Source: Chloroflexota bacterium
GTDB taxonomy: Bacteria; Chloroflexota; Ktedonobacteria; Ktedonobacterales; Ktedonobacteraceae
NCBI GenBank assembly: GCA_902810755.1
Contig: CADDYT010000015.1
Location: 1 to 61,511, forward strand
DNA: 61,511 bases
Direction: 5' to 3'
Shown piece after piece: positions 44,851 through 54,662 of this stretch (the stretch's first letter is position 1; every line of letters begins with the position of its first letter). The notes beneath the pieces were generated by a model. That model made no database searches, was not told the origin of the DNA, and worked only from the letters and a program-made list of their open reading frames with translations. The position numbers and the translations under genes are program-made.

Positions 44851-44902
44851 CCTCCGCCTGACGTGGCGCTGTTTTTGTGATGTCAGCGCCGCGCCCCGGA
44901 GG
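44851..44902 (-). promoter_or_regulatory. intercistronic hairpin covering the ybeY ribosome binding site
   Basis: Between rpsU and ybeY, GGCGCTG/CAGCGCC (44865-44871 with 44884-44890) forms an inner stem. CGGAGG/CCTCCG (44851-44856 with 44897-44902) forms an outer stem. The outer strand holds the GGAGG used by ybeY, so the fold would hide it. It could tune ybeY translation or protect the rpsU transcript end. Confidence 0.5.
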
Positions 44903-44919
44903 CTTTATTGCTGCTTATC

Positions 44920-45096
44920 TTATTTTGCGCTCTTGCGGCGTTTTGCCGCCTCTTTCTTCTTGCGTTTGACGCTCGGCTTCTCATAATGTTCGCGACGCCG
45001 AGCTTCAGCGAGGATACCGTCCTGCTGGATTTTGCGGTTAAACCGCTTCAGTGCCACTTCGAACGATTCGTTCTCGCCGATTTTGACTTCCGACAC
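44920..45096 (-). CDS. rpsU: 30S ribosomal protein S21
   Basis: 58 residues from the GTG at 45096, which follows GGGGAGGG. The sequence ([19 protein letters not shown], then [18 protein letters not shown]) is S21 along its full length. The open frame upstream of the GTG is not coding. S21 is a late small-subunit protein that helps start translation. It leads the ybeY-dgkA block. Confidence 0.95.
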   Translation of the reverse strand: MSEVKIGENESFEVALKRFNRKIQQDGILAEARRREHYEKPSVKRKKKEAAKRRKSAK

Positions 45097-45184
45097 CGGA
45101 TTCCCTCCCCTCGCGGCCAGTTTCAGGGCGGGTTGCCCCATCCCTTGACCTGCGCAAAAATTATAGTCCAGCCCGTTTCCCGTG

Positions 45185-46351
45185 TCAAGATTTTTGTTGC
45201 CCCGGTTTTGTAGCCTGTCGTCCGAAAGCAATGAGAAAGACGACGAAGCCGAGAGTCAGTACGCTCAGCAGGCTGATGGTGCGATCCAGCAGGATGGCTG
45301 CTGCTGCCAGGCTCTGGCTGGCGGGGGAGAAGAGGGCAAGCATGGCGAACATACCGGCTTCCACCAGCCCAACGCCGCCGCCGGTAAAGGGAACGATGGT
45401 GAGCAACGCTTCGCCGAGGGCAATGAAGCACGCTGCCGTCAGGACGTGCAGCAGATTGCCGCCGATCAGGTTGAGGGCGAGGGCGACAAAGAAAAAGCGC
45501 AACGCCTCGCAACTCCAGACGCCAACGGTGAGCGCCGCCAGCAGGGGCAGGCGCTGGAACGAACCCAGCGTACCTTCCTGAAAATGTGTATAGTGACCTC
45601 GCAGGCGCGCCGGAATGATGCGCGCGATCTGTCGGCGAAAGAGACGCAGCAGGAAGAGGCCGATGATGCCTGAGATTACCAGTCCCAGTGTCACGAACAG
45701 CCCGGCATGCAACTGCGTTGGCAGATTGGAGTGCAGGCTAATCATGATGGCGGAGACAAAGAGCAGCAGCAGGACGATCAGGTCCAGCAGCCGTTCTGCC
45801 AGCACGGTGCCGAAGCCGCGTGCCGTCGATACCCCTCTATCCTGGCGTAGCAGGTAGGCGCGATAGAGATCGCCCAGCTTGGCCGGGACGACCGCGTTGG
45901 CGAAAAAGGAAATATAGACGATCTCGGTCAGCTTCCAGAGGCCGGGTAACTGCACGCCGTTGGACCCGGTAAGACCGGCATTTTCCAGCAGCAAGCGCCA
46001 GCGCAGAGCGCGCAGGGGGAATGAGAGGTAGTAGGTGAGAAAGGCGGCCAGGAAAAGCGGCAGGCTGGCGGCGCGAATAGCAGCCCACGTCTTTGCCGGG
46101 TCGATGTTGAGCTTTTGCGCGGAGAAGATCAGCAGCGCCAGCACCACCAGCAGCGGCACAATGGTACGCCAGTTGAGCAGCCGTCTGGCGAGCGAGATCT
46201 GGTCGCGCGTGATTTCCTCCGGAGTCTCTGCGCTCTGCGCTGGCCCAGGCTCCATGTTCGCCGTTTCTGGCAGGCTGGCTACTTGCCCATCTTCTGTTGT
46301 TTCAGCTTCCGAGAGGGAGGCGTTAGCTGGCTGTTTGTTGTATGTGGTCAA
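45185..46351 (-). CDS. flippase-like (lysylphosphatidylglycerol synthase TM region) membrane protein
   Basis: 389 residues from the TTG at 46351, where GGAG lies 7 bases upstream; an ATG at 46393 inside the previous gene is an alternative. After a charged N-terminal stretch of about 60 residues come eight or so helices. The family motifs [45 protein letters not shown] and [15 protein letters not shown] are present. Relatives move lipids or lipid-linked sugars. It sits after an O-antigen-ligase-type gene, so a role in envelope glycolipid handling is inferred. Confidence 0.85.
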   Translation of the reverse strand: MTTYNKQPANASLSEAETTEDGQVASLPETANMEPGPAQSAETPEEITRDQISLARRLLNWRTIVPLLVVLALLIFSAQKLNIDPAKTWAAIRAASLPLFLAAFLTYYLSFPLRALRWRLLLENAGLTGSNGVQLPGLWKLTEIVYISFFANAVVPAKLGDLYRAYLLRQDRGVSTARGFGTVLAERLLDLIVLLLLFVSAIMISLHSNLPTQLHAGLFVTLGLVISGIIGLFLLRLFRRQIARIIPARLRGHYTHFQEGTLGSFQRLPLLAALTVGVWSCEALRFFFVALALNLIGGNLLHVLTAACFIALGEALLTIVPFTGGGVGLVEAGMFAMLALFSPASQSLAAAAILLDRTISLLSVLTLGFVVFLIAFGRQATKPGQQKS

Positions 46352-46353
46352 CG

Positions 46354-48012
46354 CTATGCTCCATACTCGCTCGCGACGTTGGGCGTTACCCATGCAAGAC
46401 GGATCAGGGCGGCCAGGAGTAACGCCATCAGATTGGTCATACTGTGGACGTAGAGATCATCGACCAGGTTATGCACGCAGACGGTGAGCAGGGCCGCCAG
46501 CAACCCGATGGCCAGCGCCCGGTCATTGGTCAGTTGAATCAGCGTATCCCGACTATCCTGTGCGCGGTAATACTGCATCAAGCGGCGCGGGTGCAGGAGC
46601 AGGAAGAGTTTGCGCTCTGTCCCCACAGGGGCGACTATCTCCGGTTGGCTCTCTCCCTGCTGCGCCTTCGCCTGCCGGTATTTACGGTTCACGATCTTCA
46701 GGGCGCAGCCTGCGGCAAAGAACATGGCTATCAGGAAGCAGAGGAAGATGGTCAGGCCGATGATGCCGGTTTCTGCCGCGATATTGATGTAGTAGTTGTG
46801 CGCGTGGCCCAGCGAGTTCACAAAGATGGTAATGTAGTAGTGAGGGTAGGCATCAGGATAGTTGCCGATGCCGACCCCCAGGATGGGGTGGTCGAGAAAC
46901 ATATGGATGCCCGCGATCCAGTGGGCCAGACGTTCGGCGGTCGAATAATCCTGGGCGCTGGGATTGGTAAAGGAAATCTGATTGGTGCCGAGGACGCGGG
47001 CAACGGGAAGCAGTATAGATGCGGGAAGGAAGTCAGCCAGGAAGAGACCGACGACGCCAAGCAGACCGATGACCGCCAGGCCGAAGACGGAGTGCAGGCG
47101 TGGCATGCCGACGAAGATAATGAAGACGACGGCGGCAGCCAGCGCAATTTCTCCGCCTCGCGACTGCGTCAACAGCTCTACGGCTAACAGCAGAAGCGCG
47201 GTCACGCCCGCGCAGGTGCGCAGCAGTCGACCGCGACCAAGCAGCGTCAGGGCCAGCGCGACGCTGAGCGTCATGTTGATGTAACCGGCGAAGGGGTTGG
47301 GCTGGCCGAACGTACCATAGACGCGCAGGCTGGCGTCGCGCACAAAAGCGATTGGCCCCAGATTAAGAAAATACTGGGCATAGCCGTAAAATGCCTGCGA
47401 AATGGCGGCCAGGCAGATCAGCGCCACGAGCGTCCAGAGTTGTTTGCGGGTGCGAATATACTGCGAGCCGATCAGCACCAGCACGAAGAATTCCACCCAT
47501 TTGACGATCTCCTTCAGACTCGAAGCGTAGTTGATGGCGACGAAGAGTGAGAGAAACATGACGCCGATTAGCGCCATCGTGGCGAGGATAAAGTAGCGCG
47601 GCACCGGCAAGCGTTCGCGATCGCATGGCCCCGGCAGCGGTTGCGTCGCGGTTGGGTGCAGCACGAAGCTCAGCAGCCAGCCGACGGCCAGAAAAGCGAC
47701 GAGGATATCCGCGCTGTTCAGATTGGCCGAGCCGATGGCGATGGAATCGAGCGATCCCCAGGGAACGGCAAACGGCATGAGGTAGAGCGCCATGCGCGGG
47801 CGCAGGACGCACAACCCCAGCGCCAGCAGATAGAGCGGCAGGCGCAGATTCCAGGGTTCCGGTAACGCGATGAGCATAGCAATAGCAAACAGCGCCCCGC
47901 ACAAACCTGCCAGATTTGCTAGTGAAACGCGCGAGCGTAGTGTTCTGCCTGCGTTGTTAAACCATGAATCGTGGCGAACGCTCTCCCATCCGCCAACGCC
48001 GGGAATATTCAT
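46354..48012 (-). CDS. O-antigen ligase/polymerase family (Wzy_C) membrane protein
   Basis: 552 residues with eleven or more helices. The Wzy_C signature is seen in LLTQSRGGEIALAAAVVFII and in the large loop with HWIAGIHMFLDHPILGVG and GHAHNYYINIAAETGIIGL (catalytic His). Members join glycans to lipid carriers or polymerise them. The organism is probably a monoderm, so a cell-surface polysaccharide rather than LPS is likely. A UDP-xylose-type synthase gene is adjacent upstream on the same strand. Confidence 0.88.
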   Translation of the reverse strand: MNIPGVGGWESVRHDSWFNNAGRTLRSRVSLANLAGLCGALFAIAMLIALPEPWNLRLPLYLLALGLCVLRPRMALYLMPFAVPWGSLDSIAIGSANLNSADILVAFLAVGWLLSFVLHPTATQPLPGPCDRERLPVPRYFILATMALIGVMFLSLFVAINYASSLKEIVKWVEFFVLVLIGSQYIRTRKQLWTLVALICLAAISQAFYGYAQYFLNLGPIAFVRDASLRVYGTFGQPNPFAGYINMTLSVALALTLLGRGRLLRTCAGVTALLLLAVELLTQSRGGEIALAAAVVFIIFVGMPRLHSVFGLAVIGLLGVVGLFLADFLPASILLPVARVLGTNQISFTNPSAQDYSTAERLAHWIAGIHMFLDHPILGVGIGNYPDAYPHYYITIFVNSLGHAHNYYINIAAETGIIGLTIFLCFLIAMFFAAGCALKIVNRKYRQAKAQQGESQPEIVAPVGTERKLFLLLHPRRLMQYYRAQDSRDTLIQLTNDRALAIGLLAALLTVCVHNLVDDLYVHSMTNLMALLLAALIRLAWVTPNVASEYGA

Positions 48013-48050
48013 GCTTTCCTGTTTCCAGGGGGACCAGACCGTTGCCCCCG

Positions 48051-49001
48051 CTATAAGACAGTGGATAACTCCGTACTCTGATTACTGAACCAGGCAATTG
48101 TGCGGCGCAGGCCCTCCTCCATCGGAACTTTCAGTTCCCAGCCGAGAAGCTGACGCGCCTTAGAAATATCGGGGCGGCGGCGTTCGGGATCGTCGACGCG
48201 GCTGTCCTCAAAGAGAATATCCGAGGATGCGTTACAGAGACGGATGATCGTATGCGCGAATTCCAGCACGGTGTGTTCTTCAGGATTGCCCAGATTGAAG
48301 ACCTCGCCCATCGTTCCGGGAGTGAACATGGCGAGCAGCAGCCCCTCGACGAGATCGCTGACGTAGCAGATGCTGCGCGTCCTGGTGCCATCGCCATAAA
48401 TGGTTAGCGGCTCGTTCTTGAGGGCCTGGGTGATGAAATTGGGGATCATGCGGCCATCGTTGAACTGGCTGTTGGGGCCGTAAGTGTTGAAGATGCGCAC
48501 GATGCGGGCGTTGAGGCCATACTGGCGCACATATTCCATCGTCAGCGTCTCCCCCAGGCGCTTACTTTCATCGTAGCAGGCGCGCGGGCCAATCGGGTTG
48601 ACATTGCCCCAGTAGCTTTCATGCTGTGGGTGAACCAGCGGGTCGCCATAAATTTCCGAGGTGGAGGAGACCAGGAAACGGGCATGCTGTCGCTTCGCCT
48701 GTTCCAGCATCTGATAGGTTCCCTGACTGTTGACCAGAATGGTTTCGATGGGATGTTCCATATAGCCAACAGGGCTGGCCGGACTGGCCAGGTGGAAAAT
48801 CGCTTCAGCCTCAAACTCGAAAGGTTGAGTCACGTCGTGTTCAAGAAAGGTAAAAGATGGATGAGAATATAGCGGAGCAATATTTTGCCGCGAACCTGTC
48901 AGCAGATTATCCACGCATAGCACTTCATGGCCTTCTTCCAGCAGCCGGGTGCAGAGATGGGAGCCGATGAAACCCGCCCCCCCGGTTACTACAACTTTCA
49001 A
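48051..49001 (-). CDS. UDP-glucuronate decarboxylase (extended SDR)
   Basis: 316 residues. The NAD-binding motif TGGAGFIGSH is at the start. HLASPASPVGYMEHPIETI, SSTSEIYGDP, the catalytic Tyr-Lys in CYDESKR, and VRIFNTYGPN and TRSICYVSDLV are characteristic of UXS enzymes. These make UDP-xylose from UDP-glucuronate. The product would supply surface glycans made by the following O-antigen-ligase-like gene. Other UDP-sugar epimerases are less likely given the ASPASPxxY motif. Confidence 0.88.
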   Translation of the reverse strand: MKVVVTGGAGFIGSHLCTRLLEEGHEVLCVDNLLTGSRQNIAPLYSHPSFTFLEHDVTQPFEFEAEAIFHLASPASPVGYMEHPIETILVNSQGTYQMLEQAKRQHARFLVSSTSEIYGDPLVHPQHESYWGNVNPIGPRACYDESKRLGETLTMEYVRQYGLNARIVRIFNTYGPNSQFNDGRMIPNFITQALKNEPLTIYGDGTRTRSICYVSDLVEGLLLAMFTPGTMGEVFNLGNPEEHTVLEFAHTIIRLCNASSDILFEDSRVDDPERRRPDISKARQLLGWELKVPMEEGLRRTIAWFSNQSTELSTVL

Positions 49002-49080
49002 ACGCTACCTCCAGTTTCTCGAAAAAGATAGACCCCTTAGCAGGATACCATAATCATGCAAGAGATGAAACGGAAAAGTC

Positions 49081-49109
49081 TTGCCAGGAGTTCTCTTTTG
49101 GCATAAGCT
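49081..49109 (+). promoter_or_regulatory. promoter of the ornithine cyclodeaminase-family gene
   Basis: TTGCCA (49081-49086), a 17-bp spacer and TAAGCT (49104-49109), about 97 bp before the ATG. The -10 box is only fair. The gap also carries the leftward promoter of the decarboxylase gene. Confidence 0.45.
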
Positions 49110-49205
49110 TTCTGTATTGGCTAGACGATTCGGGTATTGATCGGTAACACGATAGGACGCCCGTTCGGAGCGGAACCTGTAGATAATCAGCTGTCAGGAG
49201 GAGTC

Positions 49206-50198
49206 ATGGCTCTTATTCTCTCACGTAGCGATATCCAACGTTGTCTTACAATGCCAGAAGCCATCGAGGCCATGCGATTGGCCTTTGGCGCGCTGCACGC
49301 CGGGCAGGCACAGATGCCGCAGCGGCTGGCTGTCGGGCTGCCGGAGCAAGGGACCGCGCTATTGATGCCCTCATTACTACAAACGACCGAACAGGAGGCT
49401 TTTAGCCTCAAGGTAATTACGGTCATGCCGCGCAATTCGCTTCGTGGCCTGCCGAGTCTGTACGCCTCTGTTCTCTTGCTGGATGCGACGACCGGCCGCA
49501 CGCAGGCTATTTTAGAGGGCGGCTGGCTCACTGCCATGCGAACCGGGGCCGTCTCCGGCCTGGCGACCGAGTTGCTGGCGCGGCGAGAGGCGGATGTCCT
49601 CGCTCTCTTCGGCGCAGGCGCACAGGCTCCGACGCAGCTTCTGGCTATCGATGCCGTGCGCCCCCTGCGCGAGGTGCGCGTGGTCAACCGCAGCGACGAA
49701 CACTATCAACAACTGGTGGCGATCGTACAATCGCTGCTCGGTGCAGCCTGCCCGCCCATTTATCGCGCCGCTTCCGCCTCCGAAGCCCTCAAGGGCGCAT
49801 CGCTGGTCGCCTGCGCTACCACAGCCACTGTCCCTCTCTTTACATGGCGCGACATCGAGCCGGGAACGCATATCAACGCCGTCGGCGCCTTCACCCCCGA
49901 AATGCGCGAGGTAGACCCTGAAACCGTCGCCCATGCCCGCATCGTGGTCGATCAACGTGAGGCGGCGCTGGTCGAAGCGGGGGATCTCTTGCAGCCCCTG
50001 GCGGCTGGTCGCATCTCCTGCCCCCAAACATGGAGCGAGCTGGGCGAACTGGTCAGCGGGGCAGCGCCGGGACGCCAGCATGAAGATGAAATAACCCTGT
50101 TCAAGTCGGTTGGCCTCGCCGTGCAGGACCTAGCCGTTGCTTTGCAGGTCTATCGCAATGCGCGCCACCTGGGTGTGGGCATAGAGGTTGACGTTTAA
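49206..50198 (+). CDS. ornithine cyclodeaminase/mu-crystallin family protein
   Basis: 330 residues from the ATG at 49206, behind TCAGGAGGAG. The family fold is seen in QMPQRLAVGLPEQG, GGWLTAMRTGAVSGLATELL (substrate Lys/Arg region) and the NAD-binding FGAGAQAPTQLLAID. The Asp in GAFTPEMREVDPE matches the catalytic loop. Members deaminate ornithine to proline, or reduce cyclic imino acids. It is a single gene converging on a CPBP protease gene with a 4-bp overlap. Confidence 0.85.
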   Translation: MALILSRSDIQRCLTMPEAIEAMRLAFGALHAGQAQMPQRLAVGLPEQGTALLMPSLLQTTEQEAFSLKVITVMPRNSLRGLPSLYASVLLLDATTGRTQAILEGGWLTAMRTGAVSGLATELLARREADVLALFGAGAQAPTQLLAIDAVRPLREVRVVNRSDEHYQQLVAIVQSLLGAACPPIYRAASASEALKGASLVACATTATVPLFTWRDIEPGTHINAVGAFTPEMREVDPETVAHARIVVDQREAALVEAGDLLQPLAAGRISCPQTWSELGELVSGAAPGRQHEDEITLFKSVGLAVQDLAVALQVYRNARHLGVGIEVDV

Positions 50199-50812
50199 GC
50201 CTGCCTGCGTTTCCAGAATCGGTACATGATCTCATCACCGAGGCTGAGAAAGCCCCAGGTGGTGAGGCCGTGGACGATGACGACGCCGAGTAGCGAGTAG
50301 GGCTGTGGCTGGGCGAGGTAGACGATGCTGAAGACGATACCGGCGAGACCGACGCCGCCCACGCTGCGCCAGTTCCACTTGCCCAGCCGGTGGTAGAGCG
50401 TGTAGAACGCCGTGCTGACCAGCCAGCCCCAGCCGAGCCAGCCTGTCCACTGCGTGACGGCGGCCAGCAGGAAGCCGCGAAAGAACAGTTCCTCGACGGG
50501 CGCGTTAATAATCAGGTAGAAAAAGGCTTGCAGCGTCTGATCGGCGGGTGTGGGTCGGCGAAACCAGGGGCCGACGATCTTCATGCGGTACGCGGCGGCA
50601 AATGCGGTCATGACGATGCCGACAACGATGCCCGCGATGATCTGCTCGCCCAGGTTGTGCAGTGTCAGGCCGAGAAACGAGAGCGGCAGGTGGAAAATAA
50701 AGATGTACAGGAACGGGATGATGCCGAGCGGCAGAATGCGCATCAACACATCGGGCCAGAGCCAGCGCCACGTATCGGCAACGGTCGAGCGAGCAACCTG
50801 TGGAGACTTCAT
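50195..50812 (-). CDS. CPBP family intramembrane metalloprotease
   Basis: 205 residues with about six helices. Motif one is NAPVEELFFRGFLLA (EE and R), motif two has the His in LYHRLGKWN, and motif three is VIVHGLTTW. These are the metal and catalytic residues of the CAAX protease and bacteriocin-processing (CPBP/Abi) family. The substrate is unknown. The start overlaps the stop of the DUF6483-like gene by 4 bp, so it is the third gene of the gltX unit. Confidence 0.85.
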   Translation of the reverse strand: MKSPQVARSTVADTWRWLWPDVLMRILPLGIIPFLYIFIFHLPLSFLGLTLHNLGEQIIAGIVVGIVMTAFAAAYRMKIVGPWFRRPTPADQTLQAFFYLIINAPVEELFFRGFLLAAVTQWTGWLGWGWLVSTAFYTLYHRLGKWNWRSVGGVGLAGIVFSIVYLAQPQPYSLLGVVIVHGLTTWGFLSLGDEIMYRFWKRRQA

Positions 50813-51465
50813 CTCATTCCTTCTACCTGTGCCAGTCCCTCCCGTAACTCTTCCCGTGAGAGGTTCCCGAGCAGCAGTTCATCGTCGCTTTTTGCCATCA
50901 GTCGGTGGTAGAAAGCGATGCCTTCCGCGATCAGGCCCGATGGCACCTCGTCTCCTTCAAGCATCTCAAAGAGAACATCCTCCGCTCTGGCATAGCGACC
51001 GGCCTTTTCGTTGTACTGAAACAGCTTGCGATTGGTTGGCAGGGGCAACTCATATGCTTCCAGTCGCTGCGCCAGATCGTCGATGTTGGGGAAGAGATCG
51101 AGGTCGTCGATGCTCTTGCCGTGCAGGAATAGCTCTAAAAAGAGGTTCAGCGCCTTGAGATGGCGGTAATAGCTCTCATTCTGCTTATCCAGGCTGGCGT
51201 ACACGTCTCCCTCGGCCTTGAGCAATACCGCGACATAGAAGCAGAGTTCCGCATTCAACGAGCCGCGCGGGGAGAGCATATTGAGCAACGCCTCCTCCGG
51301 TAGCGAGTTAATCAGGCCGGTGGTCAGGCCCGTTGCCTGGCGGAACGCCTCATCGATGAGGATGAGGGCCTCTTCCTGCCGGTTTGCTTCCTGCAGGAAG
51401 AGGATTCTGGCAAGAAATCTGCCCAGCCGTTCCGCCAGGCGTAAGATGTAGTCTTTGTTTACCAT
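50809..51465 (-). CDS. DUF6483-like helical protein
   Basis: 218 residues from the ATG at 51465. The start VNKDYILRLAERLGRFLARI and LFLQEANRQEEALILIDEA match a conserved family of unknown function found in Chloroflexota and some Firmicutes (DUF6483, from memory). The chain is nearly all helix, with TPR-like spacing: YYRHLKALNLFLELFLHG and YARAEDVLFEMLEGDE. No membrane segment. It lies between gltX and the CPBP gene and is coupled to the latter. Confidence 0.7.
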   Translation of the reverse strand: MVNKDYILRLAERLGRFLARILFLQEANRQEEALILIDEAFRQATGLTTGLINSLPEEALLNMLSPRGSLNAELCFYVAVLLKAEGDVYASLDKQNESYYRHLKALNLFLELFLHGKSIDDLDLFPNIDDLAQRLEAYELPLPTNRKLFQYNEKAGRYARAEDVLFEMLEGDEVPSGLIAEGIAFYHRLMAKSDDELLLGNLSREELREGLAQVEGMR

Positions 51466-51491
51466 GTCTTTTCTTATGATGCTGGCGCGAA

Positions 51492-53015
51492 CTACGACAG
51501 GCGGGCGATGGCCTCGTTGATGCGCTGCATGGAGCGTGCGCGGCCCAGCACCTCCATCATCTGGAAGAGCGGGGGCGTGGCGGTGCGCCCGCTGACTGCC
51601 GTGCGGATCGAGCCAAAAAGCTGGCCGGTTTTCAGGCCGAGTTCGCTGGCAAGTTCGCGCATTGGCTGCTCCATGACGCTGTGTTCCCACTGCTCAATGC
51701 TGTTGAGCAGGTCACGGGCGCGGGTGAGGGCCATCAGCGTGCGCCCGGCATCCATCCCTTTCTGGATGAGCAGCGGCGTCTCGTAGCCCAGCGTGTCGGT
51801 ATAGAAGAACGAGACGGCATGCGCGGCCTCGCCCAGCGTTTTGAGCCGCTCCTGCTCAAGGCTGAGGACGCGCATAGTGTACTCGAAATCAAGCGGGCGC
51901 CGGACGGTATCGGGCAGACCACCCTCGGCTTCTGGCCGTTCCATGTAGGGGATGGTGCGGCGCGTGAACTCCTCAAGCGGCAGGTGCCGGATGTAGTAGC
52001 CATTCATCCACAGTAGCTTATCGGCGTCATAGATGCCGCCGGAGACGCCAATACGGTCAAGCGTAAATCGCTCAATCAGCTCCTCGCGGGTCATGATCTC
52101 GGTTTTGTCATCATACGACCAGCCGAGCAGGGCCAGGAAGTTGAAGACGGCTTCGGGCAGGTAACCTTGCCTCTGAAAATCGATCCACGAGGGCGCGCCA
52201 TGCCGCTTGCTGAGCTTTTTCTTATCTTTTCCCAGCACATCTGGCACATGGTAGATTTTCGGCATTCCCCAGCCCAGCGCCTTATAGATCTGGACGTGCC
52301 GCGGCGCGCTGGAAATCCACTCCTCACCACGCAGGACATGCGTGATGCCCATCAGGTGATCGTCGACGATATGCCCCAGATGATAGGTGGGCAGGCCGTC
52401 CGACTTGAGAATGATGAAATCATCGATATCGGCATTATTGAAGGTGATATCGCCGTGCAGTTCGTCATGCACAACGGTCTCGCCCTCAAGCGGCATGGCG
52501 AAGCGCACCGTTGGTTTGATGCCTGCCGCCTCGTACTCGGCGCGCTGCTCCGCTGTCAGGTAGCGGCAGTGCCGATCGTAGCGCGGCGGCAACTTCTGCG
52601 CGGCCTGCTCCCTGCGTACCTGCTCCAGTCGCTCAGGCGAGCAGTAGCAGTAATAGGCATGGCCCGACTCGATCAACTGGTGGGCATAATGCTGGTAGAG
52701 AGCTTTGCGCTCCGTCTGATAATAGGGACCATAGGGACCACCAACAATGGGGCCTTCATCATAATCCATGTTCAGCCACTTCAGGCCATCTATCAGATAT
52801 TCAACCGTGCCTTCAACGGTGCGGGCAGTATCGGTATCTTCAATGCGCAGGATAAAATCGCCGCCGCTATGGCGCGCAAACAGCCAGCTAAAGAGGGCGG
52901 TGCGATAGCCGCCAATGTGCTGAAATCCCGTCGGACTCGGTGCGAAGCGCAGGCGCGGCCTTTTCTCCACCTTCGCCGCCTGCTGCTTCTCTAATGAATG
53001 CTCTGTCTGTGTCAT
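51492..53015 (-). CDS. gltX: glutamate--tRNA ligase
   Basis: 507 residues from the ATG at 53015 (GGAG upstream). Class I synthetase: the HIGH-type motif PTGFQHIGGYRTALF near 28-42, RIEDTDTART, the KMSKS-type motif KKLSKRHG, and the C-terminal anticodon-binding helices. A Cys pair (CYCSPE) is kept near residue 120. It charges tRNA-Glu, and possibly tRNA-Gln if a GatCAB route is used. First gene of an operon with the DUF6483-like and CPBP genes. Confidence 0.95.
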   Translation of the reverse strand: MTQTEHSLEKQQAAKVEKRPRLRFAPSPTGFQHIGGYRTALFSWLFARHSGGDFILRIEDTDTARTVEGTVEYLIDGLKWLNMDYDEGPIVGGPYGPYYQTERKALYQHYAHQLIESGHAYYCYCSPERLEQVRREQAAQKLPPRYDRHCRYLTAEQRAEYEAAGIKPTVRFAMPLEGETVVHDELHGDITFNNADIDDFIILKSDGLPTYHLGHIVDDHLMGITHVLRGEEWISSAPRHVQIYKALGWGMPKIYHVPDVLGKDKKKLSKRHGAPSWIDFQRQGYLPEAVFNFLALLGWSYDDKTEIMTREELIERFTLDRIGVSGGIYDADKLLWMNGYYIRHLPLEEFTRRTIPYMERPEAEGGLPDTVRRPLDFEYTMRVLSLEQERLKTLGEAAHAVSFFYTDTLGYETPLLIQKGMDAGRTLMALTRARDLLNSIEQWEHSVMEQPMRELASELGLKTGQLFGSIRTAVSGRTATPPLFQMMEVLGRARSMQRINEAIARLS

Positions 53016-53182
53016 CAAAAAACAACTCCTCTTCAATGCAATACGGGGTTCATTCTATTTTACCATACTCTGGCAACACGCTCTCTGCCGCCGTCGCCAA
53101 ACTATTGACCCGTCTCATCAGAGAAGCGCCTTGATTGTGATACTATGTTTCTGTACCACAGATGTGAAAGGACCGTATCACA

Positions 53183-54541
53183 ATGCAAGAACAATCTCAC
53201 ATTCCCTCACAGCTCTCCCGCCTTTTGCCGGATAGCGCGGCCCTCTCGCCGGAAGGGGTGCTTCATATAGCCGGTCATTCGCTGGTTGAACTGGCGCGGG
53301 AGTATGGGACGCCCCTCTATGTATTTGATCGCGCCACCATCGTCAATGCCTGTCAGAGCTACCTGCGCGCCTTCCGGGAGCAATACCATGCCTCTACCGT
53401 GCGGGTGCTGTATGCCGCAAAGGCGTATCTTTCGCCATTAGTGGCCGCGCTGGTGGCGCAGCAGGGGCTGGGGCTGGACGTAGTTTCGGGCGGCGAATTG
53501 CTGGTGGCGCAAAAGGCGCGTGTGCCGATGGAGCGCGTCTCGTTTCATGGCAACAATAAATCGGAGGATGAATTGCGGCTGGCGTTGCGATCAGGCGTGG
53601 GCCGCGTGGTGCTGGATAACTGGAGCGAACTGGAACGGCTCACGCGCATTGTGCGGGAGCGCGGGCGGGAGAACAGACAGCCAGCGGTGCTGCTGCGTGT
53701 GGCCCCTGATGTCCATGCGGATACGCACCGCTACCTGCAAACGGGGCATGCCGCCTCGAAGTTCGGTTTTCCCCTGCTGGATGGCGAAGCCAGGGCGGCC
53801 GCGCTGCGCATTCTGAGCGAGGGACATTTGCGCCTGCTGGGCCTGCACGCGCACACAGGAACCATGCTGCGGGAGACGCGGCCCTATGAAGAGACGTTGG
53901 AGCGATTGCTGGCGCTGGCAGGCGAGTTGCATGCCGAGGCCGACTGGTGGCCACAGGAGATCAGCCCGGGCGGAGGCTGGGCAATTGATACGCCGGACAA
54001 TGTATCTACACCGGGTGTTGAAGCACTGGCGCAGGCGCTCCAGCAGGCGATGGAGCGCGCGCTGGCTGCTACTGGTGAATCGCTGCCCGCGCCGGAGTTG
54101 ATTGTTGAGCCGGGCCGTTCGATTATTGCCAGAGCAGGCGTGGCCGTCTATCGCGTGGGGGCGCGCAAGGCGACGGCGGGCGGCGTGACGTATATTTTTG
54201 TCGATGGCGGCATGGCGGACAATATCCGCCCTGCGCTCTACGGGGCTGTCTATACGGCGCTGGCGGCAGAGCGCGTGATGACCACGCCAGAAGAGCAAGT
54301 ATGCGTCTCCGGGCGTTACTGTGAGTCAGGTGACCTGCTGATTGAAAAAGTCCTCTTGCCGCGCATGCAGGAAGGTGAATTGTTGGCCCTGCCCACTGCT
54401 GGCGCGTATTGCCTGCCGATGGCAAGCAACTATAACCTGGTGCCGCGCCCCGCCGTGCTGCTGCTCGATGAACAGGGCGTACAGGTCATGGAGCGGCGCG
54501 AGACATATGATGATCTCCTGGATCGCTACCCGACGCAATAG
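53183..54541 (+). CDS. lysA: diaminopimelate decarboxylase
   Basis: 452 residues, a PLP-dependent fold-III decarboxylase that makes lysine from meso-diaminopimelate. The PLP Lys is in VLYAAKAYLS near residue 77. HAHTGTML, EISPGGGWAID, ELIVEPGRSI and the inter-subunit Cys in RYCESGDLL are all present. The start follows GAAAGGA. Related carboxynorspermidine or arginine enzymes are less likely. It is a lone gene with a hairpin after the stop. Confidence 0.92.
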   Translation: MQEQSHIPSQLSRLLPDSAALSPEGVLHIAGHSLVELAREYGTPLYVFDRATIVNACQSYLRAFREQYHASTVRVLYAAKAYLSPLVAALVAQQGLGLDVVSGGELLVAQKARVPMERVSFHGNNKSEDELRLALRSGVGRVVLDNWSELERLTRIVRERGRENRQPAVLLRVAPDVHADTHRYLQTGHAASKFGFPLLDGEARAAALRILSEGHLRLLGLHAHTGTMLRETRPYEETLERLLALAGELHAEADWWPQEISPGGGWAIDTPDNVSTPGVEALAQALQQAMERALAATGESLPAPELIVEPGRSIIARAGVAVYRVGARKATAGGVTYIFVDGGMADNIRPALYGAVYTALAAERVMTTPEEQVCVSGRYCESGDLLIEKVLLPRMQEGELLALPTAGAYCLPMASNYNLVPRPAVLLLDEQGVQVMERRETYDDLLDRYPTQ

Positions 54542-54563
54542 ACTCCCTGCCAGCCTGAATGAT

Positions 54564-54594
54564 AACGGGGGCAAACAACCTGGTTGCCCCCGTT
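54564..54594 (+). terminator. GC-rich hairpin after lysA
   Basis: AACGGGGGCAA (54564-54574) pairs with TTGCCCCCGTT (54584-54594) across a 9-base loop, 20 bp after the stop. A short T-rich tail (GTTATT) follows. It is a likely terminator. Confidence 0.7.
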
Positions 54595-54662
54595 GTTATT
54601 CATCACCGGTCAAAAGTTGCTGGCAATTTCTATCGCTTAATGAAGAGAAAGAGAGGTATCCT

